A stretch of 24,853 nucleotides of DNA from Thermoleophilaceae bacterium (GTDB lineage: Bacteria; Actinomycetota; Thermoleophilia; Solirubrobacterales; Thermoleophilaceae), in NCBI GenBank assembly GCA_013813135.1, contig JACCSF010000209.1:1-24853 (forward strand), written 5' to 3'. The notes beneath the pieces are model-generated. The model did no database searches, had not been told where the DNA came from, and worked only from the letters and a program-made list of their open reading frames with translations. Positions 8,353 to 15,841 of this stretch are shown one piece after another. The position numbers and the translations under genes were made by a program. How positions within the stretch are numbered: the first letter of the stretch is position 1; each line of letters begins with the position of its first letter.

Positions 8353-10233
8353 GTGGCGGTTGTGATCGCATCGGCGTTGGACAAGGACGTGGCGGGGGCT
8401 CCGCTGTTCCGCGGCGTGTCGTTCAAGCTCGAGCGGGGCGATCGCATGACGCTCGCGGGGCGCAACGGGGCGGGCAAGACCACCCTGTTGCGCATGCTCG
8501 CCGGCCAGAGCGGGGTCGGCGGCGGCGAGCTGGTCTTCGAGAAGGGCGCCCGCATCGCGCTGCACGACCAGCGACCACCGAGGGAGCGCGGCCTCACGCT
8601 CAGGGACTACGTGCTCGCCGGCTGCTCCGACCTGGTTGCCCTCGAGCAGCGCCTGCGGGACCTCGAGGCCGAGATGGCGGCGCGGCCGGACGACGCCCGC
8701 GTGCTGGAGCGGTACGCGGGGGCCCAGACCCGTCTGGAGCACGCCGGCGGCTGGAATTGGCGCGCACGCGCGCTCGTTCCGCTGCACGGCTTGGGGTTCG
8801 CGCAGGATGCCCTGGAGCGGGGGCTTCGGACCTTCTCCGGCGGTGAGCTCACGCGGGCCTCGCTGGCGCGGTCGCTGGCGGGCGACCCCGACCTGCTGCT
8901 GCTCGATGAGCCCACCAACCACCTGGACATCGCCTCGCTCGAATGGCTCGAGGGTTACCTCACCAGCCTCGACGCCGCCGTAATCCTGGTCGCCCACGAC
9001 CGCTGGTTCCTCGAGGCGGTCGGCACCTCGGTGCTGGAGCTCGAGGCCGGGCGGGCGCGCTTCTTCGGTGGTCCCTGGCACGCCTGGCGCCGCGAGCTGG
9101 CCGCGCGCGAGATCGCCCTTGGCAAGGCCATCGAGAAGCAGCAGCGCGAGATCGCGCGCATGGAGCGCTTCGTCGAGCGCTTCCGCTACAAGGCCACCAA
9201 GGCGCGCCAGGCCCAGTCGCGCGTGAAGCAGCTCGACAAGATCGAGCGAGTCGAGCGCGACCCGCGCGACACGCGCTCGCTTGGCTTCAGCTTCGGGGCG
9301 GCGGAGCGCACCGGTCGAGTGGTGCTCGAGCTCGATGACGGACGCCTCGAGGTGCCTGGCCGCACGCTGCTCGAGGATGGCGAGCTCTGGCTGGAGCGCG
9401 GCGAACACGTGTCGCTGGTCGGACCCAACGGCGTGGGCAAGACGACGCTGATCGAGGCGCTCGCCGACCGACGCCCGCTGGACGGCGGCCGGCTCAAGAC
9501 CGGGCACAACGTCAAGCTCGGCTTCCTCTCCCAGCACACCCAGGAGCTCGGCTCGACCGGCACGGCGCTCGAGGCCGCCCAGCGCGCGACCGGCCTCACT
9601 CCGGGCAAGGCACGTGCGCTGCTCGGCCGCTTCCTCTTCTCCGGCGAGCAGGCCGAGAAACCGCTCGACGGCCTGTCGGGCGGCGAGCGGCGCCGGCTCT
9701 CCCTGGCCGTGCTCGTGGCATCCGAGACCAACGTCCTGATCCTCGACGAGCCCACCAACCACCTCGACCTCGACGCCCGAGAGGCGCTCGAGGACGCGCT
9801 GCAGGCGTTCGAGGGTGCCTTGCTGCTCGTCTCCCACGACCGCGCGCTGCTAGATGCCGTCGGCAGCCGGACGGTAGCTTTCGAGGACGGCCGCCTGCGC
9901 AGCTACGAGGGCGGCTGGGCGGAGTACGCGCGTGTGCGCGAGGAGCGCCGCGAGGCCGCGTCGGCCGCCCGCCAGGAGCGCCGTGCGGCGAAACCGTCGG
10001 GCAACGGGCGCACCGCGGGCACGGGCCCGTCGAAGAACGCCGTCAGGCGCGTCGCGGAGCTCGAGCGGGAGGTCGAGCGCGCCGAGGCGGCGCTGGCCTC
10101 GGTCGAGGACGAGCTGGCCGACCCGGGGATGTGGAGCAGCCCGACGCGGCGCGAGCGCGCGACGAAGCGGCACGAGAAGGCCAAGCGAGCCGTCGAGCAG
10201 GCGTACGCCACCTGGGAAGAGGCGACGCGCTAG
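8353..10233 (+). CDS. ABC-F family ATP-binding protein
   Basis: This 626-residue soluble protein has two ABC ATPase domains and no membrane domain, as in the ABC-F translation factors that act at the ribosomal E site. Domain 1 has Walker A GRNGAGKTT (36-44), FSGGE (161) and DEPTNHLD (185). Domain 2 has GPNGVGKTT (357-365), LSGGE (441) and DEPTNHLD (465). A charged P-site-tip-type linker lies between them (ARMERFVERFRYKATKARQA), and the C-terminus (about 545-626) is a charged coiled-coil extension. Start GTG 8353 follows a -10 hexamer by 7 nt. It is the only plus-strand gene in the first 14 kb, and runs convergent to the PhoD gene. It may be a housekeeping factor of the EttA/Uup type or an antibiotic-resistance ABC-F; the sequence alone does not decide. 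Confidence 0.93.
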   Translation: MAVVIASALDKDVAGAPLFRGVSFKLERGDRMTLAGRNGAGKTTLLRMLAGQSGVGGGELVFEKGARIALHDQRPPRERGLTLRDYVLAGCSDLVALEQRLRDLEAEMAARPDDARVLERYAGAQTRLEHAGGWNWRARALVPLHGLGFAQDALERGLRTFSGGELTRASLARSLAGDPDLLLLDEPTNHLDIASLEWLEGYLTSLDAAVILVAHDRWFLEAVGTSVLELEAGRARFFGGPWHAWRRELAAREIALGKAIEKQQREIARMERFVERFRYKATKARQAQSRVKQLDKIERVERDPRDTRSLGFSFGAAERTGRVVLELDDGRLEVPGRTLLEDGELWLERGEHVSLVGPNGVGKTTLIEALADRRPLDGGRLKTGHNVKLGFLSQHTQELGSTGTALEAAQRATGLTPGKARALLGRFLFSGEQAEKPLDGLSGGERRRLSLAVLVASETNVLILDEPTNHLDLDAREALEDALQAFEGALLLVSHDRALLDAVGSRTVAFEDGRLRSYEGGWAEYARVREERREAASAARQERRAAKPSGNGRTAGTGPSKNAVRRVAELEREVERAEAALASVEDELADPGMWSSPTRRERATKRHEKAKRAVEQAYATWEEATR

Positions 10234-10271
10234 CCGGAGGCGCCAACCCGAAGCCAATCGCCGAAGGGGGT

Positions 10272-10290
10272 CCGGGGCGCGAGCCCCAGG
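10272..10290. terminator. Hairpin between convergent gene ends
   Basis: CCGGGGC-GCGA-GCCCCAGG forms a G+C-rich stem (one bulged A) closed by a GCGA tetraloop of the stable GNRA class. It lies in the 63-nt gap between the stops of the ABC-F gene (+) and the PhoD gene (-). There is no T-tract, so it would be an atypical or Rho-assisted terminator usable from both sides. Confidence 0.4.
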
Positions 10291-10296
10291 CTGTCC

Positions 10297-11886
10297 TCAG
10301 TCCAGCAGGCTGGGCTCGCCCCGCGCGATGCGGTACGAGAAGCGCTTGTCCGGCAGCGCCTTGCGTGACGCGGTCTTGACCGTGTCCACCCGGCGCAGCT
10401 TGCAGCTGAGTCCCTTTTGCGTCGCCTCGACCAGGCCGTAGCCGTGATGGTCGAACTCGGCGTCGACTGCCCACGGGTTGGTCGACCTGAGCAGGTCGAT
10501 GATCGACTCGGGCGTGTTCGGGTTGTACGGGTCGGCGCCCGGCAGGATGCCGCCGCCGCCCTCGCCCAGCCCGGGCGAGGAGATCGATCCGCCGACGAAC
10601 TCGGTCGCCACCGGCTTCTTGTCGTCGTTGTCCACGCGCACGTCGCCCGCCACGAAGGTGTGGATGTCGCCGGTGACGAACACCACGTCCTCGATCTTCT
10701 TGCGGCGGAGGTGTTGCAGCAGCTCGCGGCGCTCGCGCGGGTAGCCCTGCCAGGAGTCGAACCCGATGTAGTCGCCGCCCGGGTAGATCGTGGGCATGAC
10801 CATCACCTGGTTGGCGAGCACCTTCCAGGCCGCGGGCGAGCTCGCCAGGCGCTTCTTGACGAAGTTCATCTGGCGGCGCCCGAGGAAGTTGCGCGGCGCG
10901 TTGAGGTCGTCGCAGGCGGGCCCGATCTGGGCGTCGCCGCAGGGCTGGTCGGCCCGGTACTGGCGCTGGTCGAGCATCACCAGGTCCACGGTGCGCCCGA
11001 AGCGCAGCCCGCGGTAGATGCGGTTGTTGCCCGGGCCCTTCGCGCCGTAGGTCGGCATGCTCTCGAAGAAGGCGCGGTAGGCGACGTCGCGCCGGCCCTG
11101 CGCGTAGCGCAGCTCGGGCGCCAGGCCGCCGGTCGGCCCGGCGCCGCCGGCGTAGTTGTCCTGCACCTCGTGGTCGTCCCAGATCGAGATCATCGGGAAG
11201 CGCGAGTGCATGCGCCGCAGCGCGGGGTCCGTGCGATAGAGGGCGTACTTGGCGCGGTACTGCTCGAGCGTCTCGGAGACGCCGATGGGGTCGGTGCGCA
11301 CGCCGCCGCGCCCGTCGTTAGCCGCGTAGTAGACCTCGGCGTAGATGTAGTCGCCGAGGTTGACGACGAAGTCGATGTCCTCGTCGGCCACCAGCGCCTG
11401 GGCGTTGAAGTGGCCGAAGGTGTAGTCCTGGCACGAGAAGAACGCGAAGCGGACCGGCTCGCGCGAATCGGGCGGCAGCGCGGTGCGGAAGCGCCCGATC
11501 GGGCTCTCCTCGCCGCGCGTGGAGAAGCGGTACCAGTACTCCTCGTACGGGCGCAGGTTGACGACCCGCGACTTGACCGAATAGGCCGAAGTTGCCGAGG
11601 TGCGGACCAGGCCGCGCGCCACGACGTTGTGGAAGCCGCGGTCGCGCGCGACCTCCAGCTCGACCGTACCGCTGCCCTCGACGTCGGTGAGCCGTGTCCA
11701 GACGGTCACGCCGTCCGGCGTCGGGTCGCCCGACAGGACCCCCTCGGCAAAGCGACCACCGCGCAGGCTCGGACGCTTGCGCCGGGGCGCGGCGAGCGCG
11801 TTGGGACCTGTCAGCGCGGCGGCGGCGGCAAGGCCGCCGGCCCCTGCCAGGAAGCCACGGCGAGAGTGTGCGAGTCCCTCGGGCAA
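10297..11886 (-). CDS. PhoD-type alkaline phosphatase/phosphodiesterase, Tat-exported
   Basis: This 529-residue metallophosphatase releases phosphate from phosphoesters outside the membrane. A twin-arginine signal (SRRGFL at 8-13, hydrophobic AGAGGLAAAAAL) opens the protein. A beta-sandwich N-terminal domain (about 42-135) follows. The catalytic domain carries the expected metal ligands: FFSCQDY (C152, D154), VNLGDYIY (D179), WDDHE (237-240) and VTGDIHTF (D407, H409). These agree with the Fe/Ca site of Bacillus PhoD. The TTG start at 11886 is chosen because it lies 7 codons before the Tat motif and 9 nt after a TANNNT hexamer. No Pho-box was recognised. The upstream gene ends 55 nt away. Substrate specificity within the PhoD family cannot be read from sequence. 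Confidence 0.93.
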   Translation of the reverse strand: MPEGLAHSRRGFLAGAGGLAAAAALTGPNALAAPRRKRPSLRGGRFAEGVLSGDPTPDGVTVWTRLTDVEGSGTVELEVARDRGFHNVVARGLVRTSATSAYSVKSRVVNLRPYEEYWYRFSTRGEESPIGRFRTALPPDSREPVRFAFFSCQDYTFGHFNAQALVADEDIDFVVNLGDYIYAEVYYAANDGRGGVRTDPIGVSETLEQYRAKYALYRTDPALRRMHSRFPMISIWDDHEVQDNYAGGAGPTGGLAPELRYAQGRRDVAYRAFFESMPTYGAKGPGNNRIYRGLRFGRTVDLVMLDQRQYRADQPCGDAQIGPACDDLNAPRNFLGRRQMNFVKKRLASSPAAWKVLANQVMVMPTIYPGGDYIGFDSWQGYPRERRELLQHLRRKKIEDVVFVTGDIHTFVAGDVRVDNDDKKPVATEFVGGSISSPGLGEGGGGILPGADPYNPNTPESIIDLLRSTNPWAVDAEFDHHGYGLVEATQKGLSCKLRRVDTVKTASRKALPDKRFSYRIARGEPSLLD

Positions 11887-11895
11887 GGCCGGGCC

Positions 11896-11906
11896 AGCCT
11901 ATAGGC
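11896..11906 (-). promoter_or_regulatory. Putative -10 and small palindrome upstream of the PhoD gene
   Basis: TAGGCT on the minus strand (11901-11896) ends 9 nt before the TTG start. It overlaps the 10-bp palindrome GCCTATAGGC (11897-11906). The -35 is weak (CTGGCG-like). A regulatory site is possible but not demonstrated. Confidence 0.35.
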
Positions 11907-11941
11907 GATCCGCAAACGCGCCAGAGACAACCGACCCGCGA

Positions 11942-12574
11942 CTACAGCCCGAGCTCGTTCCCGTAACGGTCTCGGTACTGCCCACGGCGCTCCTGCACGT
12001 TGTGGACGTAGGCGCGCGTCTCCGGGAACGGGATGTGGCGGGCGCTGTCGAACTGGTCCGGCCCGCCGGCCCGCTCGACCCACCTGTCCACGTTGGTCTG
12101 GCCCGCGTTGTACGCGGCGACCGCCAGCGTCTCGTTGCCGTCATAGTGGTCGATCAGATAGCGCAGGAACCAGGCTCCGTAGGCGATGTTGATCTGGGGC
12201 GTGGCCAGATCCTCCTGCTCGAAGCGGATGCCCCCCGAGCGCCGCGCGATGAAGTCGGCCGTCTCCGGGGTGATCTGCATCAGCCCGCGCGCGCCCGCGT
12301 GCGAGGTCTGGTCGCGGAAGCGCGACTCCTCGTAGATCACCGCGGCGATCAGCGCCGCGTCCACATTCTTGTCGGAGGCCTGCTGGCGGATGATGTCGTC
12401 GTGGTGCAGCGGGAGCGTGAGCTCGCGCACCGCTTCGCCGAGCGGCCCGGCCCCGGTGACCAGCGCCGCCACGGAGGCTCCCAGCACAGCGGCGAGCACG
12501 ACCAGCGCCGTGCGGCGGCGCCTGCCACGGGCTCGCGAGGGACGCCGTGCGATGCGGGCGGCGTGTGAACTCAC
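11942..12574 (-). CDS. Membrane-anchored lytic transglycosylase (SLT domain)
   Basis: This 210-residue enzyme cleaves the MurNAc-GlcNAc bond of peptidoglycan, forming 1,6-anhydro ends. An arginine-rich cytoplasmic head (1-21) precedes one transmembrane or signal-anchor helix (22-41). The catalytic SLT domain (about 58-195) has the catalytic Glu in YEESRF (E83), GLMQIT (97-102), NIAYGAWFLRYLI and AYNAGQTNVDRW (154-165), all hallmarks of Slt70-like transglycosylases. The GTG start at 12574 overlaps the TGA of coaE (GTGA), so translation is probably coupled. Family membership is clear; the role in growth, division or spore/cell-wall turnover is not. Confidence 0.93.
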   Translation of the reverse strand: MSSHAARIARRPSRARGRRRRTALVVLAAVLGASVAALVTGAGPLGEAVRELTLPLHHDDIIRQQASDKNVDAALIAAVIYEESRFRDQTSHAGARGLMQITPETADFIARRSGGIRFEQEDLATPQINIAYGAWFLRYLIDHYDGNETLAVAAYNAGQTNVDRWVERAGGPDQFDSARHIPFPETRAYVHNVQERRGQYRDRYGNELGL

Positions 12575-13149
12575 TGCTCGTCGAGTTTTGCAAGTACGCG
12601 GGACAGCGTCTGCTTCAACTCCTCGAGGGACCCGTCGTTGCGGACCGTGAAGTCCGCTCTGTCCGCCTTTTCCTGCTGCGTCAGCTGCCGTCCGGTGCGC
12701 TCGGCGACGGCCGCGTGACCGCGGGCACCGGCTCGCTGCTCGCGGATCCCCTCGTCGGCCACCACCGCGATCGTGCTGTCGAAGACGACCTCCATGCCCG
12801 ACTCGAAGAGCAGCGGCACCTCCACGACGGCAACGCGGCCATCCCCCACCTCGGCCCGCCAGGCCGCCACGCGCTCACCGACGCGCGGCCAGAGCACTCC
12901 CTCGAGCCAGGCGCGCGCCTCGTCGTCCGCGAAGACGCGCTCTGCGATCTTGGCGCGATCGAGCCGGCCGTCCGGGGCCACTTCCGGGCCCAGCCGGGCG
13001 ACCAGGGCCCGGATCAGGTCGTCGCCCTCGAGCAGCTCGTGCACCACGGCGTCCGTCGAGAGCGTGGCCGCGCCGAGGTCTCCGAGCAGTCGCAGAGCCT
13101 CCGACTTGCCGGCGCCCAGACCGCCGGTCAGCCCCACGAACGGGGCCAT
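12571..13149 (-). CDS. coaE: Dephospho-CoA kinase
   Basis: CoaE phosphorylates the 3'-hydroxyl of dephospho-CoA, the last step of coenzyme A synthesis. The 192 residues match the single-domain enzyme. The P-loop is GGLGAGKS (9-16), D33 sits in the DAVVHELL substrate segment, VPLLFESGME (111-120) is the conserved PLLFE motif, and RQLTQQEKADRADFTVRNDG forms the conserved C-terminal lid/helix. The UPF0157 extension found in mycobacterial CoaE is absent. ATG 13149 lies 3 nt after the rpsA stop, with an AGGAG Shine-Dalgarno inside the last rpsA codons, so it is expressed with rpsA. Downstream it overlaps the transglycosylase gene by 4 nt. Confidence 0.95.
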   Translation of the reverse strand: MAPFVGLTGGLGAGKSEALRLLGDLGAATLSTDAVVHELLEGDDLIRALVARLGPEVAPDGRLDRAKIAERVFADDEARAWLEGVLWPRVGERVAAWRAEVGDGRVAVVEVPLLFESGMEVVFDSTIAVVADEGIREQRAGARGHAAVAERTGRQLTQQEKADRADFTVRNDGSLEELKQTLSRVLAKLDEQ

Positions 13150-13152
13150 GAG

Positions 13153-14625
13153 CTACTCCTCGGGTTGCTCGGCGGGAGCGTCGGCGGCGGCGGGAGCGTC
13201 ATCTGGCGCGGGCTCCTCGGCGGACGCCTCTTCGGAAGCGGGCGCTTCCCCTGCGAGCTCGTCCTCGGCAGCGGGCGCCTCGGCCTCCGCGGCGGGCGCC
13301 TCTGCGTCCGGCAGCGGCGGCGCCTCCTCGGCGGTCTCCGCCGAGCCGAAGTCGGCCACAGCGGCGCGCAGGTCGTCGACACCGCTCACCTGCGGGCCGG
13401 CGAACACGTCCTCGGACAGGCCGAGGTCCGGCACGTCGCCGATCTCCTCGCTCACGCCAGCGGCGGCAGCGCCCGCGGCGGCGGCGGACGTGATGTGCGC
13501 CAGCTGCTCGGCCACCCGCTTCACGCTGAGCGATAGGCGGCGGCGCTCCGAGTCGATCTCGAGGATCTTCACGCGCACGTCCTGGCCCGGCTCGAGGATC
13601 TCGCGCGGGTTCTCGACGTGGTGGTGCGCCAGCTCGCTGATGTGGACGAGCCCCTCGACCCCCTCCATGATCTCGACGAAGGCGCCGAAGGTGACCACCT
13701 TGGTGACCTTGCCCTCCAGCTCATCGCCGACCCGGTAGGTGTCGATCACCCGCTGCCAGGGGTCCTCTTGGGTCTGCTTGAGGCCGAGCGAGATGCGCTG
13801 ACGATCGCGGTCGATGTCGAGCACCTTCACCGGCACCACGTCCCCAATCGCGAGGATCTCCGACGGGTGATTCACATGGGACCAGGACAGCTCGGAGATG
13901 TGAATCAGGCCGTCGATCCCGTCCAGGTCCACGAAGGCTCCGAAGTCCACGATGTTGGAGATCGCGCCCTCGACGATCATGCCGGGCTGCAGCCGGTCGA
14001 GGATCTGCTGGCGGACTTCCTTGCGCTCCTCCTCGAGCACAGCGCGGCGCGACAGCACCACGTTGTTGCGCGAGCGGTTCAGCTCGATCACCTTGCACTC
14101 GATTTTGGTGCCGAGGAACTCGTCGAGGTTCTGCACGCGCCGGATGTCGACCAGCGAGGCGGGCAGGAAGCCGCGCACGCCGAGGTCGATGATCAGGCCG
14201 CCCTTCACGACCTCGATCACGGTGCCCTCGACGGGCTCCCCTGACTCGGCGGCGGCCTCGATCTTGCGCCAGGCCTTCTCGAAGCGGGCGCGCTTCTTGG
14301 ACAGCAGCAACCGGCCGTCCTGGTCCTCCTTGGTGAGGACGAGCGCATCGACCTCCTCGCCGAGCTCCACCTCGTCGTGGGGGTCGACCGACTTCCGAAT
14401 CGACAGCTCGCCGATCAGGATGACGCCCTCGCTCTTGTAGCCGATGTCGACCAGGACCTCGTCCTGGTCGATCTGGACGACCTTCCCGGACACCACGTCG
14501 CCCTCCTCGAAGGGCACGATGGTGGCGTCGTAGTTGGGAACGATCTGGCCGTCGACCTCCAGAAGGAGGCCGCCCGAGCCCTCGACGGTCTTGGGGGGTG
14601 GTGTAAGCGTCTCTGTCTCTGGCAC
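13153..14625 (-). CDS. rpsA: 30S ribosomal protein S1
   Basis: S1 binds mRNA on the 30S subunit. This actinobacterial-type S1 has 490 residues with four S1 (OB-fold) domains at about 43-112, 131-195, 216-284 and 301-369. The last two show the typical VDFGAFVDLDGIDGLIHISE and VTFGAFVEIMEGVEGLVHIS cores. Residues about 378-490 form a long Ala/Glu/Pro/Asp tail that is probably disordered and strongly acidic. The GTG at 14625 is the only start codon just before the conserved region. It lies 10 nt after a TANNNT hexamer, and an upstream in-frame extension would run through the divergent gene. The gene heads the rpsA-coaE-transglycosylase unit. Confidence 0.97.
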   Translation of the reverse strand: MPETETLTPPPKTVEGSGGLLLEVDGQIVPNYDATIVPFEEGDVVSGKVVQIDQDEVLVDIGYKSEGVILIGELSIRKSVDPHDEVELGEEVDALVLTKEDQDGRLLLSKKRARFEKAWRKIEAAAESGEPVEGTVIEVVKGGLIIDLGVRGFLPASLVDIRRVQNLDEFLGTKIECKVIELNRSRNNVVLSRRAVLEEERKEVRQQILDRLQPGMIVEGAISNIVDFGAFVDLDGIDGLIHISELSWSHVNHPSEILAIGDVVPVKVLDIDRDRQRISLGLKQTQEDPWQRVIDTYRVGDELEGKVTKVVTFGAFVEIMEGVEGLVHISELAHHHVENPREILEPGQDVRVKILEIDSERRRLSLSVKRVAEQLAHITSAAAAGAAAAGVSEEIGDVPDLGLSEDVFAGPQVSGVDDLRAAVADFGSAETAEEAPPLPDAEAPAAEAEAPAAEDELAGEAPASEEASAEEPAPDDAPAAADAPAEQPEE

Positions 14626-14635
14626 TGCGGCGACA

Positions 14636-14641
14636 AGGGTA
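14636..14641 (-). promoter_or_regulatory. Putative -10 of rpsA
   Basis: TACCCT on the minus strand (14641-14636) ends 10 nt before the GTG at 14625. The predicted leader would be only about 3 nt. The -35 region would fall inside the divergent oxidoreductase gene and is not well conserved. Confidence 0.4.
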
Positions 14642-14643
14642 GC

Positions 14644-14649
14644 TACATT
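14644..14649 (+). promoter_or_regulatory. Putative -10 of the FAD oxidoreductase gene (leaderless type)
   Basis: TACATT (14644-14649) ends 6 nt before the ATG at 14656, so the transcript should start at or next to the A of ATG. It is separated from the rpsA -10 on the other strand by 2 bp (together spanning a TAGCTA palindrome), so the two promoters physically overlap. Confidence 0.45.
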
Positions 14650-14655
14650 CCCCGC

Positions 14656-15831
14656 ATGCCGACCCGCCGTACCACGCGCGGTACCGACCGCACTCCTCTG
14701 ACGGGTGACGTGGACGTCCTGATCTGCGGCGCGAGCTTCGCCGGGCTCGCCGTCGCGCGCGAATTGGCGGGCACCGGGGCCCGGGTACTGATGCTCGACC
14801 GTTACGACATCGGCGAGCGCCAGACGTCGGCCTGCGGCATCCCAACCGCGTGGCTGCGCGCCATGGGCCTGATGGGATCGCAGCGGCAGACCTTCGGACG
14901 CCTGGTGGTCCACACCCCGCACAGGACGGCGCGCCTGGAGCTCCCATGGACGTTCTCCACGTTCGACTATCCCCAGCTCTGCTCGCTGCTCGCCGAACGG
15001 TCGGACGCTCAGTTCGAGACCGCCAAGGTGAGCGGCCGCACCGGCAACACCGTGCACACCGACCGCGGCGACCTGACCGCCCGGGTGGTGGTCGACGCGC
15101 TCGGCTGGAGACGTGTGCTCGGCGGCGGCGGCAGCACGCACCCGGATCGGCCGGGTGCGCGCGGATCCGCGTACCAGCCACCCGACGCTCCGCTGTCGCG
15201 CGGCCTCGAGGTGCATCCCTGGGGCGCCGGCGAGGAGATGGAGATCTGGATCGACCGGCGCTACGTCCCGGCCGGCTACGGCTGGAGCTTCCCGGCCGGC
15301 GACGAGCTGCGCATCGGCGTGGGCTCCTTCGACCCCCGCTTCCACGTCAAGGACACCACCGTCATGCTCGCCGAGGACCTGCGGCGGGACCCCGTCCGCT
15401 ACCAGGGCAACTGGATCCCGCACCGCCTGCGCGACGCCACCGAGGACGGGGTGTTCTTCGTGGGCGACTCAGCCGGCCACTGCCTGCCGCTGACCGCCGA
15501 GGGGATCCGCACGGCGTTCTACTTCGGGATTGCCTGCGGCCGCGAGCTGCGCGCGGTCGTCGAGGGCAACCTGAGCGTGGCTCAGGCGCTGGTGCGCTAC
15601 GGCGACTTCTCCGCCTCCCACGGGTGGAAGTTCAACGCGCTGCTGCGGGCCCAGCAGCTGGTCCCGCGCGTGGCGCCGCAGCTGCTCGCTCAGGGCCTGC
15701 GGGCGATGCAGTCGCGTCGCTTCCTAGACTGGTCGTTCGGGCACTACCTGGCGATCGCGCCGCCCGAGTTCGTGGCGGCTGGGCCGCCGCCGGCGGTCAG
15801 GCGCTCGCATGCGCGGGCGGTGGCGGCCTGA
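14656..15831 (+). CDS. FAD-dependent oxidoreductase, geranylgeranyl-reductase-like
   Basis: This 391-residue flavoprotein is of the glutathione-reductase-fold (group A monooxygenase/geranylgeranyl reductase) type. The N-terminal dinucleotide-binding motif is VLICGASFAGLAVARELA (21-38), with the acidic end of strand 2 at D48. The second FAD motif, FFVGDSAGHCLPLTAEGIR (267-285), has the GD that contacts the ribityl chain. An HPWGAGEEMEIWIDRRYVP-like middle strand set and the 'AGYGWSFP' motif are typical of geranylgeranyl reductases that saturate isoprenoid double bonds. The ATG at 14656 is supported by the -10 hexamer 6 nt upstream. The gene is divergent from rpsA and convergent with the catabolic operon (10-nt gap). 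An isoprenoid-lipid or quinone reductase role is likely but not proven. Confidence 0.85.
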   Translation: MPTRRTTRGTDRTPLTGDVDVLICGASFAGLAVARELAGTGARVLMLDRYDIGERQTSACGIPTAWLRAMGLMGSQRQTFGRLVVHTPHRTARLELPWTFSTFDYPQLCSLLAERSDAQFETAKVSGRTGNTVHTDRGDLTARVVVDALGWRRVLGGGGSTHPDRPGARGSAYQPPDAPLSRGLEVHPWGAGEEMEIWIDRRYVPAGYGWSFPAGDELRIGVGSFDPRFHVKDTTVMLAEDLRRDPVRYQGNWIPHRLRDATEDGVFFVGDSAGHCLPLTAEGIRTAFYFGIACGRELRAVVEGNLSVAQALVRYGDFSASHGWKFNALLRAQQLVPRVAPQLLAQGLRAMQSRRFLDWSFGHYLAIAPPEFVAAGPPPAVRRSHARAVAA

Positions 15832-15841
15832 GGCCCTCCAG

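Noticed and set aside
8239..9837. 532-codon minus-strand open frame over the ABC-F gene
   Set aside because: It is antisense to two intact ABC domains with DEPTNHLD boxes; no domain is seen in the minus frame.
15825..15835. GGCC-TGA-GGCC mini-hairpin over the oxidoreductase stop codon, considered as a terminator
   Set aside because: Four-base arms with a 3-nt loop and no T-tract are too weak and common at this G+C content.
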